Positions 44,690-54,090 of a DNA stretch of 64,000 bases are shown here, piece after piece. The stretch lies in contig NZ_KB235948.1 in NCBI RefSeq assembly GCF_000332335.1, forward strand, positions 3,925,979 through 3,989,978, read 5' to 3'. Position numbers and translations under genes: made by a program. Under the pieces are notes generated by a model. The model was not told the origin of the DNA, did not search any database, and saw only the letters and a list, made by a program, of their open reading frames with translations. The DNA comes from Kamptonema formosum PCC 10802 (GTDB lineage Bacteria > Cyanobacteriota > Cyanobacteriia > Cyanobacteriales > Oscillatoriaceae). Numbering within the stretch: position 1 is the stretch's first letter; every line of letters starts with the position of its first letter.

Positions 44690-45643
44690 TTACTTCTTAC
44701 CGGCTTTGACGAGGTTTCCCAGTTTCTTGCGAACCTTTCTGTTGTAAACACTCACAAATCGCTGGGCGTCCTGCACTTGCAGCGAAACTTCCGCCGCCAG
44801 TCCGGTTACGCCTTCCACCTCGCGCAAAAACTTTCGCCGGCAGAAATTCATCGGTTCCGAGTACACCCTGGAAGTGGACAGCGTTGGTTTCGGCCCGCAC
44901 CAGTGTATCACAGTGGCGTCGTCGTCGAGCACCTCCGGCCCGGTTTCCCCCACCGGAAAGCGCTTTCTCAGCTCCTCCTGGTCGAAATCTGGCACGAGCA
45001 GCTGCATGTATTCTTTTCCCACGCGAATCCTCCCCTGTTCAGCCGCCCGGAAAATCATAAAATTCAAGAATCCCATCTCTCCATATTTAAATACCCCAGG
45101 ATACTTTTCTGTAAAATCTAAAATTTCTATATACTCAGACAGAGGGAAAACATCTCGCGTCCCGAAGAACATCCCCGTGCAGTAATAGTCATCTCGATAC
45201 TTCTGCCAGGGGAAGTCGGGAAAATGCTTCTCCATCTCCCGAATCTCAAAGAAAAACTTAGCGACGGACTCTTCAGAATACTTGTAGCGAGGCCGGTCTA
45301 CAATCAGGTCAAAATCCTTAAAATTCGCATACTTCAGGAGGTCCCCCCAAATTATTGTATCGGCATCCAGCATCAGGAAGTGCTTCCACGGGCTTTCCCA
45401 AAATCCGATCATCTTGGTTTTTCCCCAGCCAAAGCTTCTGCGCCTGAGAACCTCGTGGGTGACGCTGCTGTGATTGATGACCCTAGCGCCATAGGCTTTT
45501 TCCGCATCAGCCACAGAAAATGTGCCGTCCACCAGCAGGCAGATCGGAACATCGCCCAGGAAATGCCTGATGCTGGCACAGCAACCCTTGGCAAACAAGT
45601 AATCCGAGGCACAGCAGGCCACAATGATGCCAAAATCTTCCAT
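44690..45643 (-). CDS. Glycosyltransferase with DxD motif (GT8/GT32-like)
   Basis: From the ATG at 45643 the protein is 317 aa and starts MEDFGIIVACCASDYLFAKG, a nucleotide-sugar-binding beginning. FLMLDADTIIWGDLLKY near 84-100 supplies a DAD motif that would bind the metal and sugar nucleotide. GMFFGTRDVF and VIHWCGPKPT later in the chain are typical of retaining GT-A enzymes. The frame is open to 45775, but the extra N-terminus lacks homology. No signal peptide. It is likely to add a sugar in surface-polysaccharide assembly in the same cluster as galE and the plus-strand transferases; donor and acceptor are unknown. Confidence 0.82.
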   Translation of the reverse strand: MEDFGIIVACCASDYLFAKGCCASIRHFLGDVPICLLVDGTFSVADAEKAYGARVINHSSVTHEVLRRRSFGWGKTKMIGFWESPWKHFLMLDADTIIWGDLLKYANFKDFDLIVDRPRYKYSEESVAKFFFEIREMEKHFPDFPWQKYRDDYYCTGMFFGTRDVFPLSEYIEILDFTEKYPGVFKYGEMGFLNFMIFRAAEQGRIRVGKEYMQLLVPDFDQEELRKRFPVGETGPEVLDDDATVIHWCGPKPTLSTSRVYSEPMNFCRRKFLREVEGVTGLAAEVSLQVQDAQRFVSVYNRKVRKKLGNLVKAGKK

Positions 45644-46076
45644 AATCGCCGATCCTAATTCCTGACGGGGTGAGAGAGGGGTTGACCGACCCGAGGGGGC
45701 GGACTTGAGTTGGTTGATCGCAAACCTAAACCCAGCATAGCTAACAGACGCGGATTTCTGTGGGCAGCCCCCCAAAGTCCTGTTGGCCTTTGGAGTTTAG
45801 TGGCTCTCTGCCCACCCAAGCTCTCTACCCTTTTAGCCCACAGGTCTTTTATAGGCTAGCAGAAAGTCGCAAGCCACGGGCGGAATTGTTAAAAGTTTGT
45901 AACAAAAGCAGCCCGATTAAAATTTTTATGATAATTTTACCGATAAACAGGCAGGGTGTTTTTTAGCCGCTTTGGCGGCATGTTGAGGTGGAACCTCTTC
46001 TCACCAGAGGCTCCCATGAGTCACCATAGACTGAGATGCGGTAACGGTTTGTGGCGAGAAGCCACACTTTGGGCAA
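45644..46076. other. Divergent intergenic region, no gene seen
   Basis: This separates the minus-strand glycosyltransferase from the plus-strand transferase series and should hold both promoters. I recognise no operator, repeat or RNA in it. Confidence 0.4.
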
Positions 46077-46970
46077 ATGGAACGCGATAGCATAGCTGTA
46101 CTGATAACTTGCCATAACCGCCGGCAGAAGACCTTGGCCTGTCTGGCGGCGCTGTTCAGTCAGGTTCTCCCACCTGAGGTGGATCTGGGCGTATATCTGG
46201 TGGATGACGGCAGCACCGACGGCACAGCAGAGGCTGTGCGGCAGGCTTACCCGCAGGTGAGGGTTCTCCAGGGGGATGGGAGTCTGTTCTGGAACGGGGG
46301 GATGCGGCGGGCCTTTGACGCCGCTGTCAAGGACGCCCCCGACTATTACCTGTGGCTCAACGATGACACCTTGCTCGACCCAGAAGCCGTGAGCGCCCTG
46401 CTGGCCACATACCGCAGGCTGGCTGAGCTTGGCGGTGAGCGAGCCATTGTCACCGGATCTACCCGCGATCCAGATACCGGCAAACACACCTATGGAGGTG
46501 TGGTGCGCAGCAATTGGTGGCATCCTTTCCAATATCGCTTGCTCGAACCGGCTCAAGAGCCTCAGCGCTGTGATAGCATGTGTGGGAACTGTGTCCTGAT
46601 CCCGCTCGCCGTCGCCCAACGGGTGGGAAATTTAGACCCAGCTTTCATCCACTATGCAGCCGACTGGGACTACGGTTTGCGAGCTAGACAAAAAGGATGC
46701 TCGGTCTGGATAGCTCCAGGCTATCAGGCAACCTGTTCGTCAAACCCCAAGCCGGCTTCCAAAACGGAGGCGCAGTTGCGCGAGCAATTAAATAAGGTCA
46801 GCCAACCTAAGGGGCTGGCACTCCAAGATGTCACCCTTCAACCGATGGAAGAGTGGAAGGTGCTGGCCCACAGGCACGGCGGGCCGCTGTGGCCGATATT
46901 TTGGCTGCTGCCGTATCGGAGGGTGCTTTGGATCTCTTTAGTGGGCCGGTTGAAGGGACATGGGGCGTGA
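46077..46970 (+). CDS. Family 2 glycosyltransferase
   Basis: The 297-aa enzyme has a GT-A fold start: AVLITCHNRRQKTLACLAAL at 7-26, VYLVDDGSTDGTAEAV near 39-54, and WLNDDTLLDPEAV near 94-106 with the DxD metal site. GDGSLFWNGGMRRAFDAA is characteristic of rhamnosyl- and related inverting transferases. The last section (HYAADWDYGLRARQKGC) holds the usual ED/WD acceptor-side motif. No membrane helix, so it works at the inner face of the cytoplasmic membrane. Two GT4 genes follow at short spacing, suggesting an operon for one oligosaccharide. Confidence 0.9.
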   Translation: MERDSIAVLITCHNRRQKTLACLAALFSQVLPPEVDLGVYLVDDGSTDGTAEAVRQAYPQVRVLQGDGSLFWNGGMRRAFDAAVKDAPDYYLWLNDDTLLDPEAVSALLATYRRLAELGGERAIVTGSTRDPDTGKHTYGGVVRSNWWHPFQYRLLEPAQEPQRCDSMCGNCVLIPLAVAQRVGNLDPAFIHYAADWDYGLRARQKGCSVWIAPGYQATCSSNPKPASKTEAQLREQLNKVSQPKGLALQDVTLQPMEEWKVLAHRHGGPLWPIFWLLPYRRVLWISLVGRLKGHGA

Positions 46971-47065
46971 GAGTCTTTTTTGTTTTAGATAAGCTAAATT
47001 GAAGGTTGCAAGGGATACGGCGCTATAACTTGCACCAGCATTCGAGATAACTCAGGGGAAACCGT

Positions 47066-48217
47066 ATGGAGGATCTCCGTATCGCTTGGCTTGTTCCTTC
47101 AGTAGAATTGGGGGCGTACTGGCAGCCCGTCTTAAAAGAATTCACGAAGGTGTATAAGAATACAATCTTTTACACCGGCCAGGTGTGGCCAGGATTCGAC
47201 CCAACTGCTCCTGGTGCCTCTGCAATCCAGTTAGTAGGAGAGACGAAGTTTGTCGAAACCACTAAGATAAAGACGGGCTACGATCGTGGCTTCATCGTAG
47301 TGTCGCCGAGTATCGTCGTGGATTTGCTGAAGTTTAAGCCTGACCTGATTTTTGCCCAGGCTTTCTCCCTGTGGACTGTACTGGCGGTGCTGCTCCAGCC
47401 AATAGGCCGGTGGCGGACTGTTATTATTTACGACGGGAGCTCGCCCAATACAGACTTTCGCGATTCCGGTTTTCGTTCCTTCGCCCGCCGGATACTGGCT
47501 CGCTTTGCTGAGGCTTTTGTTTCCAACAGTCAGGCGGGAACGAAATATCTGATGGAAGTTCTCAACGCAAAGCCAGACAGAGTTTTCACCAGAACCTATT
47601 TGGTTCCGGATGCGGAAGCTTTGCTGCAACGGCTTGAAAAGTCTGAACTCCCAGAGCTAAAATTGCAGCATCCAATTTTTCTGTATGTGGGGCGAATCTC
47701 ACAGAGAAAAGGACTGAAGACTCTTCTAGAAGCGTGCTCTATTCTTAAAAATCAGGGATACTCCAACTATACGCTGCTCATCGTGGGTGAGGGGGACCAG
47801 CGCCCAGAACTGGAAGCCTTTATTAAAGAGCGCAATATTGAAGATCGGGTAACGTGGGCGGGATGGGTCGATTACGGACGTCTGGGGGCGTACTTCAGTC
47901 AGGCCGATGTTTTTGTATTTCCTACTTATGAGGATGTCTGGGGGATGGTGGTGCCGGAAGCTATGGTGTTCGGCAAACCTGTCCTGTGCTCAAAAGGAGC
48001 GGCAGCCGCTGAACTGATCCAAGAAGGGGAGAACGGTTACATTTTTGACCCCCACAATCCAAAAGAACTCGCTCACGTCATGGGCATCCTTTTGGACAAT
48101 CCAGAATTAATCGCCTCAATGGGCGAGCGCTCGCACCAGCTGATTGCTAAGATAACGCCAGAGTCAGCGGCACAAGCTTTCGTCGAGGTGACATCTTTTG
48201 TTATGGGCAATCGGTGA
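47066..48217 (+). CDS. Family 4 glycosyltransferase
   Basis: The 383-aa protein is a GT-B enzyme. The C-terminal donor domain has FLYVGRISQRKGLKTLLEA near 206-224, LLIVGEGDQRPELEAFI, and the EX7E region VPEAMVFGKPVLCSKGAAAA near 299-318, as in GT4. The N-terminal domain (MEDLRIAWLVPSVELGAYWQ) lacks a clear signal. GGGGA-type ribosome-binding site precedes the ATG. Retaining chemistry with a UDP-, GDP- or ADP-sugar is expected; which sugar cannot be said. The next gene begins 12 nt after its stop. Confidence 0.9.
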   Translation: MEDLRIAWLVPSVELGAYWQPVLKEFTKVYKNTIFYTGQVWPGFDPTAPGASAIQLVGETKFVETTKIKTGYDRGFIVVSPSIVVDLLKFKPDLIFAQAFSLWTVLAVLLQPIGRWRTVIIYDGSSPNTDFRDSGFRSFARRILARFAEAFVSNSQAGTKYLMEVLNAKPDRVFTRTYLVPDAEALLQRLEKSELPELKLQHPIFLYVGRISQRKGLKTLLEACSILKNQGYSNYTLLIVGEGDQRPELEAFIKERNIEDRVTWAGWVDYGRLGAYFSQADVFVFPTYEDVWGMVVPEAMVFGKPVLCSKGAAAAELIQEGENGYIFDPHNPKELAHVMGILLDNPELIASMGERSHQLIAKITPESAAQAFVEVTSFVMGNR

Positions 48218-48229
48218 GGTGATGGCTGC

Positions 48230-49465
48230 ATGAAAATCCTTTTATCTTGCTTCGCCTGCGAACCGGGCAGCGGCTCCGAGGAGGGTGTAGGCTGGAATAC
48301 GGTGTTGCAGACCGCCAAGTACGGCGAGGTTTGGGTGCTGACTCGAACCTTTTACCGCTCTGCCATTGAGGCAGAACTCAGCCGCAACCCGTTGCCCAAC
48401 CTGCACTTTGTCTACATCGAGCCCCTCAACTGGAGCGAGGATTTTAGAGGCCGGCAAGGGGGTCTGCAACTTCATTACTACCTCTGGCAGATCCTGGCAT
48501 ATTTCAAGGCGCGGTCACTGCACCGGCAGATTGGCTTTGACATCGTGCGCCACGTCACCTATGTGAAATTTTGGTCGCCCAGCTTTGTCTCGCTGCTGCC
48601 AGTTCCGTTTATTTGGGGGCCGGTGGGCGGCGGAGAAGCCGCACCCAAAACGTTTTGGCAGGATTTCAGCCTGCGGGCAAAGATTTACGAAACAGCGCGA
48701 GACTTTGGCCAGCGGCTGGGTGAGAGCGATCCCTTTGCCCGCCTGACGGCGCGGCGCAGCTTTTTAGCGCAGGCGACAACGGAAGATACCGCCAAGCGGG
48801 TGATAAAAATGGGGGCCAAAAATGTCCGGGTGTTTTCCGAGGCCGGTTTGTCGAAACAAGAAATAGCGCGTCTGGCACAGTACCCGATGCCCGACGCCCC
48901 CCCAGTCAGGTTCATCAGCATGGGCCGGCTGTTGCACTGGAAAGGCTATCACCTGTCGGTGCGTGCCTTCGCCCAAGCGGGGATCTTGGATGCCGAATAC
49001 TGGCTGCTGGGGGACGGGCCTGAACGACAGCAGCTCCAGTCTCTGGTTGAAGAGCTCGGTGTTGCTTCCCGGGTGAAACTTTGGGGAAGGCTGCCACGGG
49101 AAGAGAGTTTGCGCAAGCTAGGGCAGTCCCACGTCCTGGTACACCCCAGCCTGCACGACTCTGGGGGGTGGACGTGCCTGGAAGGGATGGCGGCGGGGCG
49201 TCCAGTCATCTGCCTGGATCTCGGCGGACCGGCCACCCAGATTACAGAGGAAACCGGCATCAAGGTGCCGGCACCCGATCCCGACCGGGCTGTGCTAGGC
49301 TTGGCGGAGGCCATGATTCGCCTGGCCGGCGACCCTGTGCTGCGCCAGCGCATGGGTGAGGCGGGACAGCAGCGGGTGAGGGAGGTCTTTGACTGGGATG
49401 TCAAAGGTCAATTTTTTGCCAAACTGTGCGAAGATATTCTGGCTGGCAAATTCGTAAGCGGGTAG
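48230..49465 (+). CDS. Family 4 glycosyltransferase
   Basis: The 411-aa protein starts MKILLSCFACEPGSGSEEGV, the GT4 N-terminal glycine loop, and contains FISMGRLLHWKGYHLSVRAF near 227-246 and DSGGWTCLEGMAAGRPVICL near 307-326, the conserved E-x7-E stretch with GGW in place of the more usual GF. WLLGDGPERQQLQSLVEELG is also typical. It follows the preceding GT4 gene by 12 nt, so the two are almost certainly co-transcribed. It likely adds the next sugar in the same surface glycan. Confidence 0.9.
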   Translation: MKILLSCFACEPGSGSEEGVGWNTVLQTAKYGEVWVLTRTFYRSAIEAELSRNPLPNLHFVYIEPLNWSEDFRGRQGGLQLHYYLWQILAYFKARSLHRQIGFDIVRHVTYVKFWSPSFVSLLPVPFIWGPVGGGEAAPKTFWQDFSLRAKIYETARDFGQRLGESDPFARLTARRSFLAQATTEDTAKRVIKMGAKNVRVFSEAGLSKQEIARLAQYPMPDAPPVRFISMGRLLHWKGYHLSVRAFAQAGILDAEYWLLGDGPERQQLQSLVEELGVASRVKLWGRLPREESLRKLGQSHVLVHPSLHDSGGWTCLEGMAAGRPVICLDLGGPATQITEETGIKVPAPDPDRAVLGLAEAMIRLAGDPVLRQRMGEAGQQRVREVFDWDVKGQFFAKLCEDILAGKFVSG

Positions 49466-49486
49466 GCGCAAAAAAACACTCATTGA

Positions 49487-49592
49487 AAAACCCGGTTTCT
49501 TAAAGAAACCGGGTTTTGGAAAGTTCCTCATTTCCCACTGGCGCTGTTTCCCGCGAGGGTGCGGGTCAAGTCATCCCAGAAACCGGGTTTCT
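49487..49592. repeat. REP hairpin (49487-49516) and a half-copy (49577-49592)
   Basis: AAAAACCCGGTTTCTT/AAAGAAACCGGGTTTT lies just after the glycosyltransferase operon; AGAAACCGGGTTTCT alone recurs at 49578. The region up to 49727 has no gene. Confidence 0.8.
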
Positions 49593-49727
49593 TTGAATGG
49601 GAGCCGCGTTCATTATGGCGTTCTAGCCTCAGGGCGGCTGCCGGCACGGAGATGCCCCCGATTTGTTACCGATTAAGAAGAATACAGGACTCGCTCTCTA
49701 GGAGGGCTGAGATCCTAACTTCCAACT

Positions 49728-50534
49728 TTATCCGTACCGTTTCTCTTCCTCTGGAGGAGTAGCTTCTAAAGGATCAAATTTCCGGAATTTGAATGCCTGT
49801 AATATAAACAGGAAAATATACAGGGGATTTAACAGGATGTATCGCCTCCAGAGACGCCTCGGTTCTTGCACAAGCCGGAAAAACCATTCCAGACCAATCT
49901 GGGACAGAAACTCCGGGGCTTTCGGCAATTTGCCGGCGTGAAAATCAAAAGCTGCACCCACAGCCATCGCCGGCATGGAGAGAGCGTCGCCATTTTCATA
50001 CACCCACACCTCTTGCCTGGGGCACCCCAATCCCACGAAGGTAATAGAGGCACCGCTATTGCGAATTTGTGCTATAATCTCCTGATTTTCTTCTGCAGAG
50101 ACTTGCCGGAATTTAGAAGGCTGAGTCCCTGCAATCACCAGTTTGGGAAACCGGGCGCAAAGATTGTTGGATAAAGGTTCCAGCACAGAAGGGCTACTGC
50201 CGTACAAGTAGATGGGCAGTCCCTCTCGGGCGGCGCGTTCGCAGACTCGCAACATAGTCTTTGGCCCGCACACCTGATCGGGAAGCCGCGTTTTGTAAAG
50301 CAAATTCAAAGCCCAGCGCACAGGCTGGCCGTCCGGCAACACCAGGTCAAAATCATTCAGGCGATAGCGATGGGTTTTATCCAGGACTCCAGTCATCACC
50401 CCATGAACGGCTAGGGCGGAAACTTTCATTCTCCTGCCTTCATGGGCGGCTGCAATAATTTTATCGACAGCCGCCTCGTAATCAAGAGCGTTTACCCAGA
50501 CGCCCAGGAGATTTTTTTTCCCCTTATCAATCAT
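49728..50534 (-). CDS. WecG/TagA/CpsF family glycosyltransferase (GT26)
   Basis: The protein is 268 aa from the ATG at 50534, which overlaps the stop of the preceding epimerase gene as ATGA, implying translational coupling. Motifs of the family are clear: [15 protein letters not shown] near 9-23, [15 protein letters not shown] near 62-76, [14 protein letters not shown] near 111, and [18 protein letters not shown] near 162-179, followed by [18 protein letters not shown]. Such enzymes transfer N-acetylmannosaminuronic acid, ManNAc or another sugar to a lipid-linked intermediate at the membrane. The C-terminal helical stretch [11 protein letters not shown] may help membrane association. Confidence 0.92.
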   Translation of the reverse strand: MIDKGKKNLLGVWVNALDYEAAVDKIIAAAHEGRRMKVSALAVHGVMTGVLDKTHRYRLNDFDLVLPDGQPVRWALNLLYKTRLPDQVCGPKTMLRVCERAAREGLPIYLYGSSPSVLEPLSNNLCARFPKLVIAGTQPSKFRQVSAEENQEIIAQIRNSGASITFVGLGCPRQEVWVYENGDALSMPAMAVGAAFDFHAGKLPKAPEFLSQIGLEWFFRLVQEPRRLWRRYILLNPLYIFLFILQAFKFRKFDPLEATPPEEEKRYG

Positions 50535-51610
50535 TGGACAGCCTCTTCGCTCCAACGTTCCAGGTTAAATTCGTAAATCTCCTGCAAGATTTGCCGCACG
50601 TTATATTTCTGCTTCCAGTTGGGATAGTGGCTGCTGAATTTGCCGTTATCGCTGATCCACCAGATATGGTCGCCTATGCGATTCTGCTCCACATAGTTCC
50701 AATTGAGCTTCCGACCGGCAATCTCCTCGCACATTTGGATCGCTTCCAGCATTGAGCAGTTGCTGTACCGCCCGCCTCCGCTGTTGTACACTTCCCCGCT
50801 GCGCGGAGCCTTATAAAACTCATAAAAGGCGTTAATCAGATCGGCGCTGTGGATATTGTCGCGGACTTGCTTGCCTTTGTAGCCAAACACCTTATAAGGT
50901 TTGCCCGTCACGGCACACTTCATCAAGTAGGCCAGGAAGCCGTGCAATTCCGCACCGGAGTGCGTTGGGCCCGTGAGGCATCCGCCGCGAAAGCACCCAC
51001 TTTTCAGTCCGAAATAGCGCCCGTATTCCTGTACCAGAACGTCCGCCGCTACCTTGGATGCGCCAAACAAGCTATGCAGCGTCTGGTCTACCGACATATC
51101 TTCCCGGATGCCCCCATAATAGGTGTGACTGGAGTCGATTTCCCAGCGATATTCCAATTCCACCAAAGGCAGGCGATTGGGCGTATCCCCGTACACCTTG
51201 TTGGTTGAGGTAAAGATAAAAACGGCTTCTGGCGCATATTGGCGGGTCGCTTCCAGCATGTTGAGCGTCCCATTGGCATTTACGGTAAAGTCCGTTTTTG
51301 GCTCCCGCGCCGCCCAGTCGTGGGAGGGCTGAGCTGCTGTGTGAATCACCAACTCAATATCCGAACCGTATTGCTTAAAAACCTGGGTTATGGCTTCATA
51401 ATCCCGAATATCGGCAGTGACGTGGTGATACTTGGCTCCTAACGACTTCTCCAGCCGCTGCCGGTTCCAGCTGGTGGAAGCCTCCGCGCCAAAGAAATAG
51501 CTGCGCATGTCATTGTCGATTCCCACTACGTCAAAGCCCTGATTGGCAAAGAACGCAGATGCCTCAGAACCGATAAGTCCGGCTGAGCCGGTGATGATAG
51601 CAATGCTCAC
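50531..51610 (-). CDS. NAD-dependent nucleotide-sugar epimerase/dehydratase (CDP-tyvelose epimerase-like)
   Basis: The 359-aa protein has a Rossmann start [18 protein letters not shown] at 4-21 and the short-chain dehydrogenase pattern around [15 protein letters not shown] near 90-104. The catalytic segment reads [20 protein letters not shown]: the usual Tyr of YxxxK is Phe, as in a subgroup of CDP-paratose/tyvelose 2-epimerase relatives. [19 protein letters not shown] and [17 protein letters not shown] support that subgroup. The end overlaps the next gene (GT26) by 4 nt, so the epimerase probably supplies its nucleotide-sugar donor. Substrate unproven. Confidence 0.88.
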   Translation of the reverse strand: MSIAIITGSAGLIGSEASAFFANQGFDVVGIDNDMRSYFFGAEASTSWNRQRLEKSLGAKYHHVTADIRDYEAITQVFKQYGSDIELVIHTAAQPSHDWAAREPKTDFTVNANGTLNMLEATRQYAPEAVFIFTSTNKVYGDTPNRLPLVELEYRWEIDSSHTYYGGIREDMSVDQTLHSLFGASKVAADVLVQEYGRYFGLKSGCFRGGCLTGPTHSGAELHGFLAYLMKCAVTGKPYKVFGYKGKQVRDNIHSADLINAFYEFYKAPRSGEVYNSGGGRYSNCSMLEAIQMCEEIAGRKLNWNYVEQNRIGDHIWWISDNGKFSSHYPNWKQKYNVRQILQEIYEFNLERWSEEAVQ

Positions 51611-52316
51611 AGTTGACTTCCCAAAACAATAAAGGTTTTATGTTTAGAGCGTCCCGCCAGTGCGTGCCTTTGTGGCGTCTGCCGTCTTCGCCCCAGACCC
51701 CATCCGTGCTGTAGATCCCCCCTGGCCGCACTTTGCCATTGGTTTTTGCCAGAGTGCTGCTAGTTTTTTACCATGATAGTGCAGCTTTTGTTTGCGCTGG
51801 CAACTCGGGTCTGGGCCGCTCACTTCCGATGGGCGACAAACACTTTTTCTGGTTGTGATGCTAGCATCACAACCGGCTCACTTTGCAACAGTCCCATCCC
51901 TGTTTCCCTGCCGGTCGGAGGCTGGCTGGTGGGCTGCACAGGAGAAACGGCACCACTAGCGGCGCTCCTGTTAAATTTTGTGCCGGCTAATTTAAGTAGA
52001 TTTACGGATGACAGCTGAGTTTTTAACAGGTAAGCGATTGACCCAATCAGGAGTTTTTAGCGCACAATTAGGTGCCCTGTCAACAGTTTAGTACGGTTGA
52101 GAGCAGTTGCGAAGACTCTTGACAAAAGATTAAGGAAACTTAAGAGCGAGCCGGAGGCGCACAGCAGAGCCCCGGCGAAGCCATTACACAGCCCGACAGG
52201 CGGCGGCAATGGGACACCGGCAGCGTCGCGCCACAGCCGGGCCCGCCGGTGAGCCCGAAGCTGTTAAACTAGCATTCGCTACCCTTATTTTTCCCAAATC
52301 GAGTCTGTTGATAACC
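51611..52316. other. Divergent intergenic region with a perfect palindrome; no certain gene
   Basis: It separates the epimerase (minus) from the methyltransferase (plus). A short frame at 51773-52018 (81 codons) has no recognisable features and its codon use is poor. The frame of the methyltransferase is open back to 52209 but lacks the family N-terminus there. The palindrome at 51851 is described separately. Confidence 0.4.
51851..51874. promoter_or_regulatory. Perfect 24-bp palindrome, candidate operator
   Basis: GGTTGTGATGCT is followed by its exact reverse complement. It contains TGTGA and TCACA half-sites, but separated by 8 rather than the 6 nt of a CRP site. It lies between divergent genes, where a regulator site would be expected. 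Confidence 0.4.
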
Positions 52317-53621
52317 ATGCAGGGGACAGAACGGCCCATCGGTGTGGATTTGTTTGCCGGTGCCGGCGGCATGAGCCTCGGCTTTGAACAAGCAGGGTTT
52401 GATGTCCGAGCTGCCGTCGAGCTTGACCCCATCCACTGCGCCACCCACGAGTTTAACTTCCCATTTTGGCCTGTCCTGTGCAAAAGTGTCGCCGAGACTG
52501 CCGCAGGGGATATCAGAAACCTGCCTGATATTGGCGAGCGGGACATCGACGCCGTGTTTGGTGGCCCTCCCTGCCAAGGCTTCTCCCCGATCGGCAAACG
52601 CGCCCCAGATGACCCCCGCAACGCCCTGGTTTTTCACTTCCTGCGCCTCGTCTTGGAGCTGCGACCGAAATACTTTGTCATGGAAAACGTGCGGGGACTC
52701 ACCACCGGCAATCACCGGAAATTCCTCCTGGAAATTATACAGGAATTGAAGTCTGGCGGCTACCAGGTCGAAGAAAATTACAAAGTTCTCAATGCCGCTG
52801 ACTATGGCGTGCCGCAGCATCGGGAAAGGTTATTTCTCCTGGGATGCCGGCAGGGTTTGCCCCTGCCCAAATACCCCCAACCCATTGCCAAACCCGCTTC
52901 ATCTAAGGGTAAGAATTACAGCCAGCTGTCGTTTTTTCCCGCCGGCCCGACGGTGTGGGACGCTATCGGAGATTTGCCGGAAGTTGGAGATTGCCCAGAA
53001 TTGCTAACAAGAGACTGGGCGATAGCAGAGTTTTCAAAACCGAGCCATTACGCCGGTCAGCTGCGCGGTTTTTATCCTGTAGAGGGCGATTACTCTGCCC
53101 CGCGCGAATTCGATTCCCAGCTTCTCACTTCCAGTCTGGCGACAGATCACACCCCAGAATCTGTAAAAAGATTTGCCGCCACTTTACCGGGCGAAACCGA
53201 GCCGGTCAGTCGCTTTCACAAGCTCGACGCTCACGGGATTTGCAACACCCTGAGAGCCGGAACCGCCAGCAATCGCGGCGCTTTCACCTCTCCTCGACCG
53301 ATTCATCCCTATCAACCCCGCTGCATCACCGTGCGCGAGGCGGCGCGGCTGCACTCCTACCCCGACTGGTTTCGCTTCCACGTCACCAAATGGCACGGAT
53401 TCCGGCAAGTGGGAAATTCGGTGCCCCCCCTGCTAGCAAAAGCCGTGGCGTCAGAGATTGTCCGCGCTCTCGGCGTGATGCCGGTGAAGCCAAAAGACAA
53501 GAGGGAGCTAGGAGATGAAAAGTTCCTGCAGATGAATATGTCTCAAGCCGCTCAGCGTTACGGTGTCGCCCCACAGGTGATAGAGCCGAGAATCAGACGG
53601 AACAGACAAAAAAGTCAGTAG
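52317..53621 (+). CDS. DNA (cytosine-5)-methyltransferase, orphan
   Basis: From the ATG at 52317 the protein is 434 aa, opening MQGTERPIGVDLFAGAGGMS with motif I (SAM binding). Motif IV is GGPPCQGFSP near 83 (catalytic Cys), motif VI MENVRGL near 121, motif VIII YGVPQHRERLFLLG near 163, and the final motifs IX/X include ITVREAARLHSYPDWF and GFRQVGNSVPPLLAKAV. Cyanobacterial orphan enzymes of this kind methylate CGATCG, the HIP1 core, but the recognition sequence cannot be read here. No restriction gene is adjacent. The stop codon lies inside the left end of a family-3 element, so the last residues (RRNRQKSQ) may be altered. Confidence 0.92.
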   Translation: MQGTERPIGVDLFAGAGGMSLGFEQAGFDVRAAVELDPIHCATHEFNFPFWPVLCKSVAETAAGDIRNLPDIGERDIDAVFGGPPCQGFSPIGKRAPDDPRNALVFHFLRLVLELRPKYFVMENVRGLTTGNHRKFLLEIIQELKSGGYQVEENYKVLNAADYGVPQHRERLFLLGCRQGLPLPKYPQPIAKPASSKGKNYSQLSFFPAGPTVWDAIGDLPEVGDCPELLTRDWAIAEFSKPSHYAGQLRGFYPVEGDYSAPREFDSQLLTSSLATDHTPESVKRFAATLPGETEPVSRFHKLDAHGICNTLRAGTASNRGAFTSPRPIHPYQPRCITVREAARLHSYPDWFRFHVTKWHGFRQVGNSVPPLLAKAVASEIVRALGVMPVKPKDKRELGDEKFLQMNMSQAAQRYGVAPQVIEPRIRRNRQKSQ

Positions 53622-53700
53622 CGTCAGGTGCTGAGAAACCCAGTTTCTTTAAGAAACCGGGTTTCAAAGGTCGCACTTCACCCAACTGAAAACCGCTCTA
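53619..53700 (+). mobile_element. MITE-like element, family 3, shortened left arm, overlapping the methyltransferase stop
   Basis: TAGCGTCAGGTGCTGAGAAAC leads into the REP hairpin AGAAACCCAG...CCGGGTTTC and ends CACCCAACTGAAAACCGCTCTA-type. The element starts at the TAG stop of the preceding gene; the usual left-arm stretch TTTCTCATATTAGTG is missing. Confidence 0.65.
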
Positions 53701-53724
53701 TTCCCGCACCCCACTCAAACGGCG

Positions 53725-54090
53725 TCAGCGAGCTAATACAGCGGTTTTAGCCCTGTCATTCAATAGCAGTTTGCCCTCTCCATCCACACTAAAGTCTTTC
53801 CCCGGCACAAATCCCTTGCTAATCAACCGCTTGTACGCAGCTGCTGAAATGATTTTTTGCACTTCCTGCATGACATCGGCAGGAATAATGTGTTGCGCGC
53901 TCCAGAAAAACGAGTCAGTGTCTGACCAGAAGAGCAAACGCTCTATACTGACGATCGTGACGCCAGCTACCTCTTCCAGGGTGAGCTGGCTTCTCAGATG
54001 GGCTATGAGGGCAGAGCCTATCTCCCTGTTTCGGGCTCTCATCGCCAGAGTTAACTTCCTGCTTTCGCGTTCTAGCTCTAACTGGTTCAT
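53725..54090 (-). CDS. Hypothetical protein, 121 aa
   Basis: The product begins MNQLELERESRKLTLAMRAR, a charged amphipathic helix, followed by a mixed alpha/beta stretch (GVTIVSIERLLFWSDTDSFF) and a C-terminal KRLISKGFVPGKDFSVDGEG hairpin. It has no signal peptide or membrane helix and no motif I recognise. It converges with the cytosine methyltransferase, with a mobile element between them. A relation to that methyltransferase (for example a nuclease) has no support in the sequence. Confidence 0.6.
   Translation of the reverse strand: MNQLELERESRKLTLAMRARNREIGSALIAHLRSQLTLEEVAGVTIVSIERLLFWSDTDSFFWSAQHIIPADVMQEVQKIISAAAYKRLISKGFVPGKDFSVDGEGKLLLNDRAKTAVLAR

Noticed and set aside
51773-52018. 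81-codon plus-strand frame in the divergent spacer
   Set aside because: No ribosome-binding site, no family and mixed composition; the perfect palindrome inside it is better explained as a regulatory site.
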